Shown: positions 1-19,205, numbered from the stretch's first letter. The stretch: 39,879 nt of DNA from Phallusia fumigata (GCA_008931825.1 QXVZ01003338.1:1-39879); one strand, 5' to 3'. Numbers and translations: made by a program. Notes: generated by a model from the sequence alone, not told the origin.

Positions 1-401
1 AACCCACCGGACCCATGTTTACAGTTTAACAGTTCAGAACAATTCGTAGGTGTTCGTGGAATTTTAACTGCCCCAGTTTAAAGCTAAAGCGACCCAAGTT
101 TGTCTTTGCAAACACCACTGCTGATCCCTAGATAAGGCTGTGTGCCCCGCAGTCGGGGTGCTTACCGCCGCTATTTCGAGATCATTACCTTGTTTTTGTA
201 CCTACTTTAATGGCCGCCTCGACGCTGGTTTAAGGCCTGTTACCAAAATACCGATTCACCAAGCGTATTTCCACATGCACATGCGTGAAATACGCCCGTG
301 AATCTTCGTTCACTAATATGTAATGAAGCCGTATTTATCTGTCTAAATGTACGGTGTTTTAGATTCATTTGACGTGACTCGAAGCTTTTTTGTGGTTGCA
401 G
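1..401 (+). other. Intron of Smurf upstream of its first visible exon
   Basis: This stretch ends in a good 3' splice site (pyrimidine-rich tract then CAG at 399-401) leading into the Smurf C2 exon. I found no reading frame here that encodes the expected N-terminal Smurf residues before the LPDPF motif, so the start codon lies to the left of the window. Nothing else is recognised. Confidence 0.6.
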
Positions 402-7862
<7,461 letters not shown>

Positions 7863-9302
7863 AAGAATGAAAAACGAACTTCCGAAACCGGGACGTCCCT
7901 TGATGCAAGGATTATTCGGAACGGGTCGAAGAGAAACGACCTGCGAGACGGTTGCAGAGAATTCTTCAAGATTTTAAACGGGCGGTTCGTGAAAAAAAGG
8001 ACATTTGAATTTTGATTGTTGTCTATTTATCTTTGTCTCTCATATTTTTTGTATTTCTCGCTTTTGCGGCGATTTAATATTTTGTGTGGCGCTGTAGCAA
8101 AAGCCGACGTCAAAGTTGCACTTTGAATGTGATTGTCACTTCTGAAGAATCCTGCGGGGCGTTGGTCTTCGCTTATTGACGGGTTTTTGCCACACCGGCC
8201 CCATGGGTCCTTCTTTGACGAAGCGTTGATCGTTTCAAGCACATGTGAAAAAAAATTGCTTCGCTCTCCGTGGCGCCCCCTACCCGCTGCCGGTTCGTGC
8301 CCTCATCTACCTCAATGTGCTGTACATAAAGTCCCGCAGGCGATCTCACCAGTGAGTTTGCGTTGCCGGCTACGCTACTTCGTCTCCTCGCTACCTATTC
8401 CCTGCTATTTTGCAACTGCATGTCGTTCGAAAGTTCACGCTGCACTCCGACGGCGCTCTAAACGACGTCATTGACGCGTGACTTCACAAATGACGCGGTT
8501 GACCGCGAGGCCACGTGACATGGCGGTTTTCAATGTCGGTGACGTCACAGCGCGCGTGATTTTGCGAAATGTTTTTTGTGCCATGCTTTAGTACGTAAAA
8601 ATTTACGAATTTTCATTGACCAGTTGCGTAGCAAAATCACATAACTTTAGGAAATCTGCATTAATTGTAAATCCCGCCAAAAATCCGGTGCTATGCGTTG
8701 TCGTGTTGTTTTTTCTTATCGCTTTCGGAAAACCGCGATTTCGCAATTACGTTGTTTTGCATTAATTTCAATTCGCCGACGAATAATTCGCGCATCAGCA
8801 TACGTCGAAATCAGCATGAACCCGCGCATTGTACTGTTGTCGTGCACCTCACTCATTTTGCGCTGACCATTGGAGGTTGCTCTGCTGTTCGTTTCGTCGC
8901 AGCGTGTCGGAACATTCTTTATTTGTGGCAACTTTATGTTACAACAGCATTGTTTTTACCACGGTGCGGGATTGGAACCTGTTTTTTTGTAGAAAAAATT
9001 CCAATTTCATTTTGTAGTTGAGTACGTACAATCACACTCCAAGGAGAATTTGTAATTTGCAGGTAATTTAAAATGTTAAAACCGGGGCGATTTTGTTTTT
9101 CGCTTCTCCACTTGTTGTCCGTCACTCACGTTATTTTTTCGACTTTTATTTACAATCAACTGTCGGATGTTTCTCTGTGTCTTGTGTGTGTCAGTGTTAA
9201 AACGTTGTACATACGAGAGTATAAGTTTATTACGGGGCTGCCAAGGTTTGGTGCAACCCATTTCTCTCTCTCTTTGTCTCTCCCCCTCCTAAACGAAATA
9301 AA
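7863..9302 (+). other. Probable 3' UTR of Smurf with polyadenylation signal
   Basis: Downstream of the Smurf stop there is no further Smurf-like exon. The first AATAAA that I see is at 9297-9302, giving a candidate 3' UTR of about 1.4 kb; a second AATAAA lies at 10092-10097. The middle part (about 8100-8560) is unusually rich in CpG for this region. Open frames here are not supported by family resemblance. Confidence 0.4.
8430..8560. promoter_or_regulatory. CpG-rich patch with CRE and E-box sites
   Basis: This patch contains CACGTG at 8512-8517, a perfect TGACGTCA palindrome at 8540-8547 and several partial CRE-like words (GACGTCATTGACG, TGACGCG). CpG dinucleotides are dense relative to the flanking AT-rich DNA. 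It lies about 0.6 kb after the Smurf stop and 1.9 kb before the first visible GGA exon, so it might be the GGA promoter region. This is inference only; no transcription start can be seen. Confidence 0.3.
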
Positions 9303-10461
9303 ATCATTCAAAAATGCTTTGTGGTTGAAAGCAAGCACTTTTTTGAGCCGTGGTGTCAAGTATGATTGGGTGGGACTCAATTCACTATTATGATTTAGAC
9401 TTGTTGCAACCCATAAGCTGCCGTCCTAACCTGATAAATTAGGTAAAGTATTGTCTCAGTAACAGCAACCGATGTACGTTGCACACTAATGCTATCCTGA
9501 GACGACTGACTCATTACCAACACTCTTATAAAATCGCAATTTGAACAGAAACCGGAAACTCTTAGGAATATTTTCGCAACCTCAATGACAATTCGAGACT
9601 TAAAACCATCGTCGTATGTGAAGCAATTAACCCAATACACAAAAGTAGTTATTATCGTACATTTGACAATCCTAATATTCTAAGTATGAGGGATGAGCAC
9701 TCCTTAAGAGGTCCTTATATACAAAAAATCTATAGCAACCGAATGCACTTCATAAACAATTTTGTTTTCCTTCTCAGTGTAAAGTCTCCACTTGTGCTGT
9801 CCATTTTATACATTGCCTGGTTAACTGCAAGTGCTAAAATATAGACTTTGTAAAAAGAAACTCTTAAAATCTGCAACTCGTTGGCTAATAATTCGACCAA
9901 ACAAAACTTGTTTCAACACAGTGGAGTTGAGTTAATTTCGCCTGAAGAAAGAATTGTAGCAATTACGCACTTGCCACTGAAAATCAGCGGGCCGGAAAAA
10001 GCTGCGAAACGTTAAAACGTTTTAATGGATCGTAGCTGAACGTTCTGCAGCCACACTGGTATTAAATAGTCTAATGTGCTATGGTAAATATAATAAATAT
10101 ATCAAAACATAAGGTTATGTCATTTGTTTTCAACTGTGGTCTCGGCTATAAACTGTTGTATTTGTATGATTTGTTTTCAAAATCTTTTTAGCAAAGTAGC
10201 AAAATNCTCTGAGGTTAACGTGTGTGTTAGGCAGTGTTGTTGCAGAGTACAGAGGTTATGGCCATAAAATGCCATGGCACATCTGTTGGTGTAGAGTTTT
10301 TCTTGCATTTTTAATGAGCTTGTCAATAATTTCAATGAAAATGTCAGTGAGTCTGTGGTAGATGTTCGGTTGGTGTGTTTGTGCCCGTCCCTGACGGTTT
10401 GATTTGGAAAATAACTAGTATGAAAGGTGTTTAGGATGGTAAATGTTTTGTTGCATTTCAG
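9303..10461 (+). other. Intergenic / 5' part of GGA, interrupted by N at 10206
   Basis: No coding exon is recognised. The N-terminal part of a GGA VHS domain (about 45-50 residues including the first helices) should lie upstream of 10462 but is not found. A possible splice acceptor (CTTTTTAG at about 10184-10191) is followed after 15 bases by the N at 10206. Unlike the other Ns, this one shows no repeated flank, so real sequence, including the missing exon, may have been lost here. Confidence 0.5.
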
Positions 10462-13400
10462 GCCACAGAATAGCACCAGGCTGCTTGCACATAAGATTCA
10501 ATCACCACAAGAAAAAGAAGCTTTGCAAGCCCTTTCAGTTCTAGAGGCATGTGTAAAAAACTGTGGTGAGCTCTTCCACAAGGAACTGGGAAAGTACAGA
10601 TTCTTAAATGAGCTTATTAAAGTTGTGTCACCAAAGGTAAGCTATTAACTGGCACTAAACATATTTGATGTGTGCAAGAAATTATATTTGACATGATAGG
10701 GTATTGCTATGTTTTGTGTTGTGTGTTGCAGTTTGAACATTGATTGGCTTAATATACTTGTGCTGTACCAGGGTACTGAAACTTGACAAATACTTCACAC
10801 CAAAACTAATGAAAACTTTAAGAAATTTTGTGTGTGACCAATACATGATGTCAGTTACAATGTGTCTATTGTATGTGGTCTAATGTTCAACAAAGTGTTT
10901 CCTGTGTGTTAGTGCATTCATGTTTGCTTCAAAGGCAAAGCTTTTAGTGTGATAGTTTTATTAGTGGGTTGTGGCAGTAATTGCATATTTGTGTATTTTA
11001 TAGTATCTTGGAACTAAAACAAGTGAAAAGGTCCAGAAACGAGTGATAAGTCTCTTGTATGCCTGGAGTGTTGGGTTGACTGACCAAATCAAGATAAGGG
11101 ACGCCTATCAAATGTTAAAGAAGCAAGGTGAGTCATTTTCAAGACCACCATGCTGGTTGCTATTGAAAATTTGAAACATATTTTGTGTGCAAGTAAAATG
11201 ATTTTTCCAAAAGTTATTAGTAGCACCTATTTAACTGTTTTTTTAACAAAGTATTGCTTTACTGCACAGTAAACATGTAAAATTTTTCGGTTAAACAGGT
11301 ATAATAACAGAGGACCCTGAGTATGATGTTTCGCTGATAAGCACCCCACCTCCTCCCAGAGATGATCGGGACAATCTCTTTCAGGATGAAGACAAGAAGA
11401 AACAGCTGGAGCGTTTACTTCGCAGCACGAGGCCTGAAGATCTCCAGGTATTTCTTGACAAATAATAACCCCAACCTTGTACAGACTAGGTATACCCTCG
11501 GCAATCTATATTCCTTTCTTAGAAGAACTGTTGGAAATGGTCCTTAAAATTTTTAGATACATTAAACCTCTGTTAATCTGGATTTGATTGGATGGATAAA
11601 CTCATCAGAATTAACAAAAGTTAATGTACAGTACTTTTATTTAACAATTTAAAAACGCATGAAAAATTGTTTAGTTAAAAAACATCCTGGATTTGTTTTT
11701 ACTAACAGGCAGCAAACCGCTTGATCAAGAATGTTGTTCAAGAGGATGAGGCCAAGATGGACAAGCTCCGTCGAAGAAACAAAACTTTGGAGGAAGTGAA
11801 CAATAATGTTCGGCTGCTTAACGAAATGTTGGCCCAATTCAAACCTGATGAAACACCTGTCAGCGATATGCAAACAATGAAGGTACCTACACTGGTTTTT
11901 ACCCAATACAGTTTTGATAGTTTTAACAGTCAGTAAATTCTAACATTGCACATACATACATATTTTGGTGTGATTTAGCACATTTTTAAGTTGGGTTGTA
12001 AAATTTATTCAGCAAGTGTATGTGCATTGAAAATTTATTCAGCAAATGTAAGTATTTAGATGAGTTTGAGCTGTCCAAACTTTTGATTTTGTTGAAATAT
12101 ATATATTGTGTAATAGATGTGTGTAAGAAAACGATGTAATACATTTTCAGTACAATGTACGTGTTTTGTATTTTCCCAATACTCTTTTCTGTAGGAAATC
12201 TATGACGGCTGTCAAAAACTGAGACCCACCCTCTTCCGCTTGGCATCTGACACCGACGATGACGAAACAGCCTTGATGGACATATTACGAGCTAATGATG
12301 ATGTGTCCAGGGTAATGCAGTCATTTGAGAAGCTTGTGCAGCCAAGGTTGACTTCCATGACTGACAGAAAGGGTGATGGTGCTGCTTCGGAACCTGCAGA
12401 GTCTTCTGAACAAAAACCAGGTTTATATTTAAACATCAACAGAGAACTTACTGAATCCCTTATGTAAAGAATAATAGGCTGCTGTCATATGGAACTCAAT
12501 TGATTTCTTGCTGCAATGCATTGGCAGCCATTAGTACTTTATTATTGATTCAATTCTAATTCACTTACTGACCACATATTTGGTTCATTTAAATGGCTTT
12601 GTTGTGCAAACATTCAGACTAACATCAAGTGCGGAGCATTTTGTAAAGATGATCAAATATATATTATCACAAAATGCTATGTTTATGAGTTTTCTGTTTG
12701 TAGAAACCTAGCTGGGTGTGTATTAACAAATTTGTGATGTAGTTTAGTTTTAAAAACAAATAGCGTTATGGTGTAGAGATGACAAGGTTTTTTTGCAAAT
12801 TTCCTGCCTATGTCTAATAACTCTTTGTTTTTAATTTGCCCAATTTCTTGTCAATTGCACTGATTCTGCAAAACTAATTCTTCAATTCCTCTCTGATTCA
12901 GATAATTCTTCAAATATGTTCGACTTGGCTGGTCTGAGTCTGCAATCGACTGAGTCACCAAGTGTTCAAACTAACACTGACACTTTTAAACCATTCGCCG
13001 CCTTTGACCAACAACCTACCAGTAATGGTAGGGTCATGCAATTTTTGCATCTTAATTTTTGTTTAACAGTTTATAATGTCACATAACTGCATTACAAAAA
13101 GCTTGTTGGGCTGTGGTGATAAAAAAAGTTGCAAAATATATTTGCCTGTTTTAACTTTGAAACAGATTTAGAAAAACTGCTTACTTACATTGATTCATAT
13201 AATTTTGAAAATTATTATGATCTGCGCAAGTGCATTTTTTCGTGTAAACCAATGTCTTTTTTTATGTTAGCTCAAGTAGTTGTGTGGATGCTTAGTTGGT
13301 TTTGCTAACTTGTTATCAGCTAACACAATTGGAAGTGCTGTGTGTGGTGCTGTACAGTGGCAAACATTTTTTTTCAATAAATCCAGGNTAAACATCAACA

Positions 13401-16400
13401 GAGAACTTACTGAATCCCTCATGTAAAAAATATAGGCTGGGGTCATATGGAACTCAATTGATTTCTTGCTGCGATGCATTGGCAGCCATTAGTACTTTAT
13501 TATTGATTCAATTCTAATTCACTTACTGACCACATATCTGGTTCATTTAAATGGCTTTGTTGTGCAAATATGCAGTTAGGAGTTTTCTGTTTGTAGCAAC
13601 CTAGCTGGGTATGTATTAACAATTTTGTGATATAGTTTAGTTTTAAAAACAAATAGCGTTATGGTGTAGAGATGACAGTGGGTTTTTGCAAATTTCCTGC
13701 CTATGTCTAATAACTCTTTGTTTTTAATTTGCGTAATTTCTTGTCAATTGCACTGATTCTGCAAAATTCAAACTAATTCTTCAATTCCTCTCTGATTCAG
13801 ACAATTCTTCAAATATGTTCGACTTGGCTGGTCTGAGTCTGCAATCGACTGAGTCACCAAGTGTTCAAACTAACACTGACACTTTTAAACCATTCGCCGC
13901 CTTTGACCAACAACCTACCAGTAATGGTAGGGTCATGCAATTTTTGCATCTTAATTTTTGTTTAACAGTATATAATGTCACATAACTGCATTACAAAAAG
14001 CTTGTTAGGCTGTGGTGTTAAAAAAGTTGCAAAATATATTTGCCTGTTTTACCTTTGAAAAAGATTTAGAAAAACTGCTTACTTACATTGATTCATATAA
14101 TTTAGAAAATTATTATGATCTGCACAAGTGCATTTTTTCGTGTAAACCAAGGTGTTTTATTGTGTTAGCTCAAGTAGTTGTGTGGATGCTTAGTTGGTTT
14201 TGCTAACTTGTTATCAGCTAACACAAATGGTAGTGATGTGTGTTGCTGTACATTGGCTACTTAAAAACATTTTTTTTCACTAAAACAATTTTTTCCACAA
14301 AATCCAGGTGTCAATGACAACCTTCTGCTGAGTTTTCCATCAACGAACACAACCACAACTTCTGCTGCTACGAACGATGTCAACAGTCTCTTCTCTTTGG
14401 ATGATTTGATGTCAAGCAATCCTGCTTCCTCCAACACAACACAACCAGCTCCTTCCACGCTACCTGTGATGTCGTCTGTGCCGATGACATCATCAGTGCA
14501 AATTCCTAAGCTCCCATCACCTCCACAACAAAAACCACAGGTCAATCTCTAGTTTTGGCATGTTTTAAAGCTTTGTCACAAAATAAAGCAGTGTATTATT
14601 TGTCTGGTTGGCTCTGGGGGTTTATGCACATGTTATGTCAAGAAGCAGTAACATGTAGTTTTCTTCCAGCCACAGAGGGGCTCTAATTACAGATGTAATA
14701 AGATTATTATTGCCTGCTGTTGCCATTTCTTTTAGAAACTAGATTTTAAGAACTTTTAGAATTTAGAACTAATTTTCAGACCTGCACTTATCTAAAATTA
14801 TTTCCTTAAATACTACACTTGTACACACCAGCATGTATATGTATCGTATTACGTTAAATTGATAAATATGTCCACATTATCGTGGTGTTACAGTTGTTTT
14901 CCGACCTTGGTGAAGTAAGCCGAAACATGATGGAACAATCACTCGGAAGAAGACTCGAGGAATCGTTTCCGTAAGTGGTGGCTAAAAGTTTCTTGTAATG
15001 CTTGAGATCCACGTCATGTGTTATTGTTCGGCTTTCGGATTTTGACGTCACACACATTACGAATTAATTATTTTGCTGCCATATTTTTTGTTTGGACTCA
15101 AATGCTTCATGTTTCAACCTGTTTGATGAAAGTTATCGAGAATAGTGCGTTTGATTCACGCGTGTAAGCTTAATCGGACTTGTTTAAGCCCCTTGCCTAT
15201 CGAAACTGAGCTCTAAAAAGGATGACGCTCGATACCGACATTTGGGTACTCAACTCAACCCATCCTTAAAACAAAGATTCTGCAAAGATAAAGAATCTTT
15301 TTCAGCCTTAGTTTTATTGAACAGAAAAATGTATAGACTTTGTAATTCCGTGCTTAATTACACATGTAACAATTGAAATTCAATTCAAATTTGTCTTACT
15401 CTTTTTTGAAATATAATATTTTTACACAGCGCTCCAGTGGCGAAACCAACGTTGAACGATTTATCGAACATCAACACCCCTCCCGTATCGAATCCTCCGC
15501 AACCCGTTGAACCCCCTCCACTCGTGAACCTTGGGATGCCCCTGATTGAACCAACCCAACAAAGTGATGCTCCCCCGGTTGTTGAACCCCCACCTACGTT
15601 GCCAGCTGATGGTTCCCTTGCTGATGTGTTTGTGGCATTAGAGAATATCAGGCCAAGTAGGATGGTTGTGAACAGAAACTTGTGTTTTTAAACTAGGGAT
15701 GAAACTAGGAAATGAGATTTAAACTAAGGTTTACGGCAGACCTGTTGTAAGAAACGTCTGCAATTGAGACGAAATTTTTTATTTTGTGCTTAATTATCAG
15801 TGCTTAACGAGTGTTCTGGGGAAATTGACCTAACAGCGAGTTTTTATTTTCCTAAATTAAACTAAAATCTGCTACCGGAAGAGTTAAGTGATTTTATCCA
15901 CCCAATAAAGTGAAAACAATTTTGTGATTTGTGCCTCATAACTAAGACTTTTTTTAAACCCAGGGGCTGTTAAGCAGTTTTTGAACTTGACTGGTCCCAT
16001 TCCTAACTCACCATCCGTCGAAAATGGAATTTTTATTTCCGTTGAAAATAAGTGTTGGGTACAAATTGTATGCTAAACCATGTGTGCTAGACCATGTTTT
16101 GATCGTATAACCCAGACCGAACAATACATTGGTTTTGCACTACCAACGCACGAAAAAAATTTGGTGTAAAAACTTTGCCACATTGCAGGCACCTTTACCC
16201 CGATCACCGTTTACGACAACAACAGCATCAGGGTCATGATGCATTTCGCCAAAGACCACGCCACCCCTACCCGTACCGACACGCTGGTGGCAGTTGTCTC
16301 TATGCTCAGCACTCGAACGAACCCAGTTCAAAACATTCTGTTCCAAGCTGCCGCGCCAAAGGTAAGTTTGAACTCATATATATCGGATATGAAGCATACA

Positions 16401-16819
16401 TTTTGGCTACTTTTTTGTTTCAGATTATGAAAGTGAAACTGCAACCTCCTTCCAGCACCGAACTGCCAGCTTTTAACCCAATCTTTTCGGCTCCTCCGCT
16501 TACACAAGTTATGGTTGTGGCCAATCCTAGTAAAGTAAGGTTTTTGTATGCTCACCTGTGTGTTTTAGCATTTTAAAGTCAATATCGCGACCTGAACCAA
16601 AAGTTTTTATTTCTTTTTTGCAAAGCGACACAACGAAATACATTGCTTGTGTTTGTGGACTATCAGAATTATCATGACAAATACATGTTATGATTTCCTT
16701 TGCAGAAAGAAGTAAAAATTCGTTACAAGCTCGACTACAAAATAGACGACCAAACTACCGTCGGTGACAGTGGTATCATAACCGGGTTTCCACCGTGTGA
16801 ACAATGGGGCAAATTATGA
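10462..16819 (+). CDS. GGA: GGA-family Arf-dependent clathrin adaptor (5' partial)
   Basis: Exons 10462-10636, 11004-11127, 11299-11447, 11709-11882, 12195-12420, 12902-13027, 14308-14540, 14894-14970, 15430-15656, 16189-16361, 16424-16534 and 16706-16819 join in phase to 635 residues plus TGA. VHS (about 1-115: STRLLAHKIQSPQE, FLNELIKVVSPK, YQMLKKQG), GAT (about 140-260: LIKNVVQEDEAKMDK, EEVNNNVRLLNEML, LRPTLFRLASDT), a Pro/Ser/Thr-rich hinge with acidic-hydrophobic SLFSLDDLM, and a C-terminal GAE/gamma-ear (about 490-635: ITVYDNNSIRVMMHFAKD, VKLQPPSSTELPAFNPI). Family knowledge: GGAs sort acidic-dileucine cargo at the trans-Golgi; GAT binds Arf-GTP and ubiquitin, the hinge binds clathrin, GAE binds accessory proteins. 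About 50 N-terminal residues are missing. Exon 12902-13027 and the last three exons have second copies downstream that should not be added. Confidence 0.95.
12430..14307. repeat. Direct repeat of a GGA exon plus introns across N at 13388
   Basis: Copy 1 (12430-13387) and copy 2 (13389 to about 14307) run in the same order and meet at a single N. Copy 1 stops one base into the exon that truly starts at 14308, as expected for a contig end overlapping the next contig. Introns differ by substitutions and indels, including about 80 bp present only in copy 1. The repeated exon differs only by GAT versus GAC. Confidence 0.85.
13801..13926 (+). CDS. GGA: Second copy of GGA hinge exon (probable assembly duplicate)
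   Basis: These 126 bases repeat exon 12902-13027 and encode the same 42 residues of the GGA hinge (NMFDLAGLSLQSTESPSVQT region). The one visible difference, a C for T in the first complete codon, is silent. The length is a multiple of three, so including both copies would still give an open frame and could mislead gene prediction. I treat it as the allele of 12902-13027, joined at N 13388, not as an extra exon. Confidence 0.75.
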
Positions 16820-19013
16820 TGTCACAAACGTTTTCTTCTGGGATTGCCTAAAAGCTGCTTCCCAAAATTGCCAAGATTTTATATTCTGTTCCATGTTACC
16901 ACGTGAAACGGCTTTCTTGTATTGATGTAACCATTTAAGGAAATGTTACATGATCTTTTCGCACATTTACAGCTTGTTATGAACAAAGAAATAAGTTTTT
17001 TTGAAAGCACTGCAAATTTTACAACCATTTTTAATGTTGGCTGTTGGAGATATACTTTCGAAAAAAATAGATGAAAACAACGACTTAGGAGCCAGATCTT
17101 TATGCTGTTTTGTTACTTACGTAATGTCGTCTGTATTGTTTATGTGTAGAAAGTTTTCCTTGTTCTTATAGTCCACTGACGTATCAACGTATCACGTGAT
17201 ATTAAGATCGCAACAGTACTTAGTCCTACTAAGCCAGTTCCATGCATCGCTTACATTTGTTACCGATAATTTAGGTTGCGACGTTACACTTTGCTTCCAG
17301 TCATGTTTTACTCTGACCATAACGAATTTGCCTATTGCNGCAGACCTGTTGTAAGAAACGTCTGCAATTAAGACGAAATTTTTTGTTTTGTGCTGAATTA
17401 TCAGTGCTCAACGAGCGTTCTGGGGAAATTCATCTAACAGCGAGTTTTTATTTTCCTAAATTAAACTAAAATCTGCCACCGGAAGAGTTAAGTGATTTTA
17501 TCCACCCAATAAAGTGAAAACAATTTTGTGATTTGTGCCTCATAACTAAGACTTTTTTTAAACCCAGGGGCTGTTTAGCAGTTTTTGAACATTTCCGTTG
17601 AAAAAAGTGTTGGGTACAAATTGTATGCTAAACCATGTGTGTTATAGTCCATGTTCTGATCGTATAACCCAGACCGAACAATACATTGGTTTTGCACTAC
17701 CAACGCACGAAAAAATTTTGGTGCTCTGTTTGAAAAAACTTTGCCACATTGCAGGCACCTTTACCCCGATCACCGTTTACGACAACAACAGCATCAGGGT
17801 CATGATGCATTTCGCCAAAGACCACGCCACCCCTACCCGTACCGACACGCTGGTGGCAGTTGTCTCTATGCTCAGCACTCGAACGAACCCAGTTCAAAAC
17901 ATTCTGTTCCAAGCTGCTGCGCCAAAGGTAAGTTTAAACTCATATATATCGGATATGAAGCATACATTTTGGCTACTTTTTTGTTTCAGATTATGAAAGT
18001 GAAACTGCAACCGCCTTCCAGCACCGAACTGCCAGCTTTTAACCCAATCTTTTCGGCTCCTCCGCTTACACAAGTTATGGTTGTGGCCAATCCCAGTAAA
18101 GTAAGGTTCTTGTGTTCTCACCAGTGTGTTTTAGCATTTTTAAGTCATTATGCCGACCTGAAGCTAAACGTTTTCATTTCTTTTTTGCAAAACCACACAA
18201 CGAAATACGTTGCTTATGTTTATGGACTATCAGAATTATCATGACAAACACATGTTATAATTTCCTTTGCAGAAAGAAGTAAAAATTCGTTACAAGCTCG
18301 ACTACAAAATAGACGACCAAACTACCGTCGGTGACAGTGGTATCATAACCGGGTTTCCACCGTGTGNATTTCCTTTGCAGAAAGAAGTAAAAATTCGTTA
18401 CAAGCTCGACTACAAAATAGACGACCAAACTACCGTCGGTGACAGTGGTATCATAACCGGGTTTCCACCGTGTGAACAATGGGGCAAATTATGATGTCAC
18501 AAACGTTTTCTTCTGGGATTGCCTAAAAGCTGCTTCCCAAAATTGCCAAGATTTTATATTCTGTTCCATGTTACCACGTGAAACGGCTTTCTTGTATTGA
18601 TGTAACCATTTAAGGAAATGTTACATGATCTTTTCGCACATTTACAGCTTGTTATGAACAAAGAAATAAGTTTTTTTGAAAGCACTGCAAATTTTACAAC
18701 CATTTTTAATGTTGGCTGTTGGAGATATACTTTCGAAAAAAATAGATGAAAACAACGACTTAGGAGCCAGATCTTTATGCTGTTTTGTTACTTACGTAAT
18801 GTCGTCTGTATTGTTTATGTGTAGAAAGTTTTCCTTGTTCTTATAGTCCACTGACGTATCAACGTATCACGTGATATTAAGATCGCAACAGTACTTAGTC
18901 CTACTAAGCCAGTTCCATGCATCGCTTACATTTGTTACCGATAATTTAGGTTGCGACGTTACACTTTGCTTCCAGTCATGTTTTACTCTGACCATAACGA
19001 ATTTGCCTATTGC
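15736..19013. repeat. Direct repeat of the GGA 3' end across N at 17339
   Basis: Copy 1 is 15736-17338 and copy 2 is 17340-19013, with a further 107-base repeat inside copy 2 around the N at 18367 (18260-18366 and 18368-18474). Both copies hold the last three GGA exons and the 3' UTR. The 5' halves differ in introns while the 3' UTR parts look identical. After 19013 the sequence is single-copy again. The pattern is that of three overlapping contigs laid end to end. Confidence 0.88.
17755..18494 (+). CDS. GGA: Second copy of the GGA gamma-ear exons (probable assembly duplicate)
   Basis: Exons 17755-17927, 17990-18100 and 18381-18494 repeat 16189-16361, 16424-16534 and 16706-16819. A third, truncated copy of the last exon is 18273-18366, cut by the N at 18367. 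They encode the gamma-ear domain that binds accessory proteins. The differences I see (GCC/GCT, CCT/CCG, CCT/CCC) are silent. There is no start codon, VHS or GAT region in front of this copy, so it is not a second GGA gene. Either copy can serve as the 3' end of GGA; the one used in the model above is 16189-16819. Confidence 0.8.
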
Positions 19014-19199
19014 GACGATCAACACCATCGCGATTCCTACGTAGATGTGAGATCAGCGGGTGCGGCATATATTCCGCTTTATGCTATGCTTCCGCAATAA
19101 TAATGATCCCGATGACGTAACATGTGACGTCACACGCTGCGTTGTGTCTATTGGTACCGATTATTTGGATGATTTTGTAGGTGAAATTTATGTGCAATG

Positions 19200-19205
19200 A
19201 ATAAA
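19200..19205 (+). terminator. Polyadenylation signal for GGA
   Basis: AATAAA followed by an AT-rich tract, about 0.7 kb after the stop codon of the second GGA copy and just outside the repeated block. It precedes the oppositely oriented signal at 19317-19322, so GGA and the minus-strand gene appear to converge with about 110 bases between their signals. Confidence 0.5.

Noticed and set aside
8133-8474. 113-codon plus-strand frame after Smurf
   Set aside because: It lies in the CpG-rich 3' flank, has no family resemblance and its composition reflects local GC content.
9940-10050. Hammerhead-ribozyme-like words (CTGAAGA ... GCGAAACGTTAAAACGTTT)
   Set aside because: CTGAAGA fits CUGANGA and a GAAA with a short palindromic stem follows, but stem II would need 50-odd unpaired bases without the conserved closing pair, and stem I does not pair. 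No credible fold.
17755-18494. A second GGA gene
   Set aside because: Only the last exons are present, abutting Ns, with silent differences and identical 3' flanks; this is an assembly duplicate.
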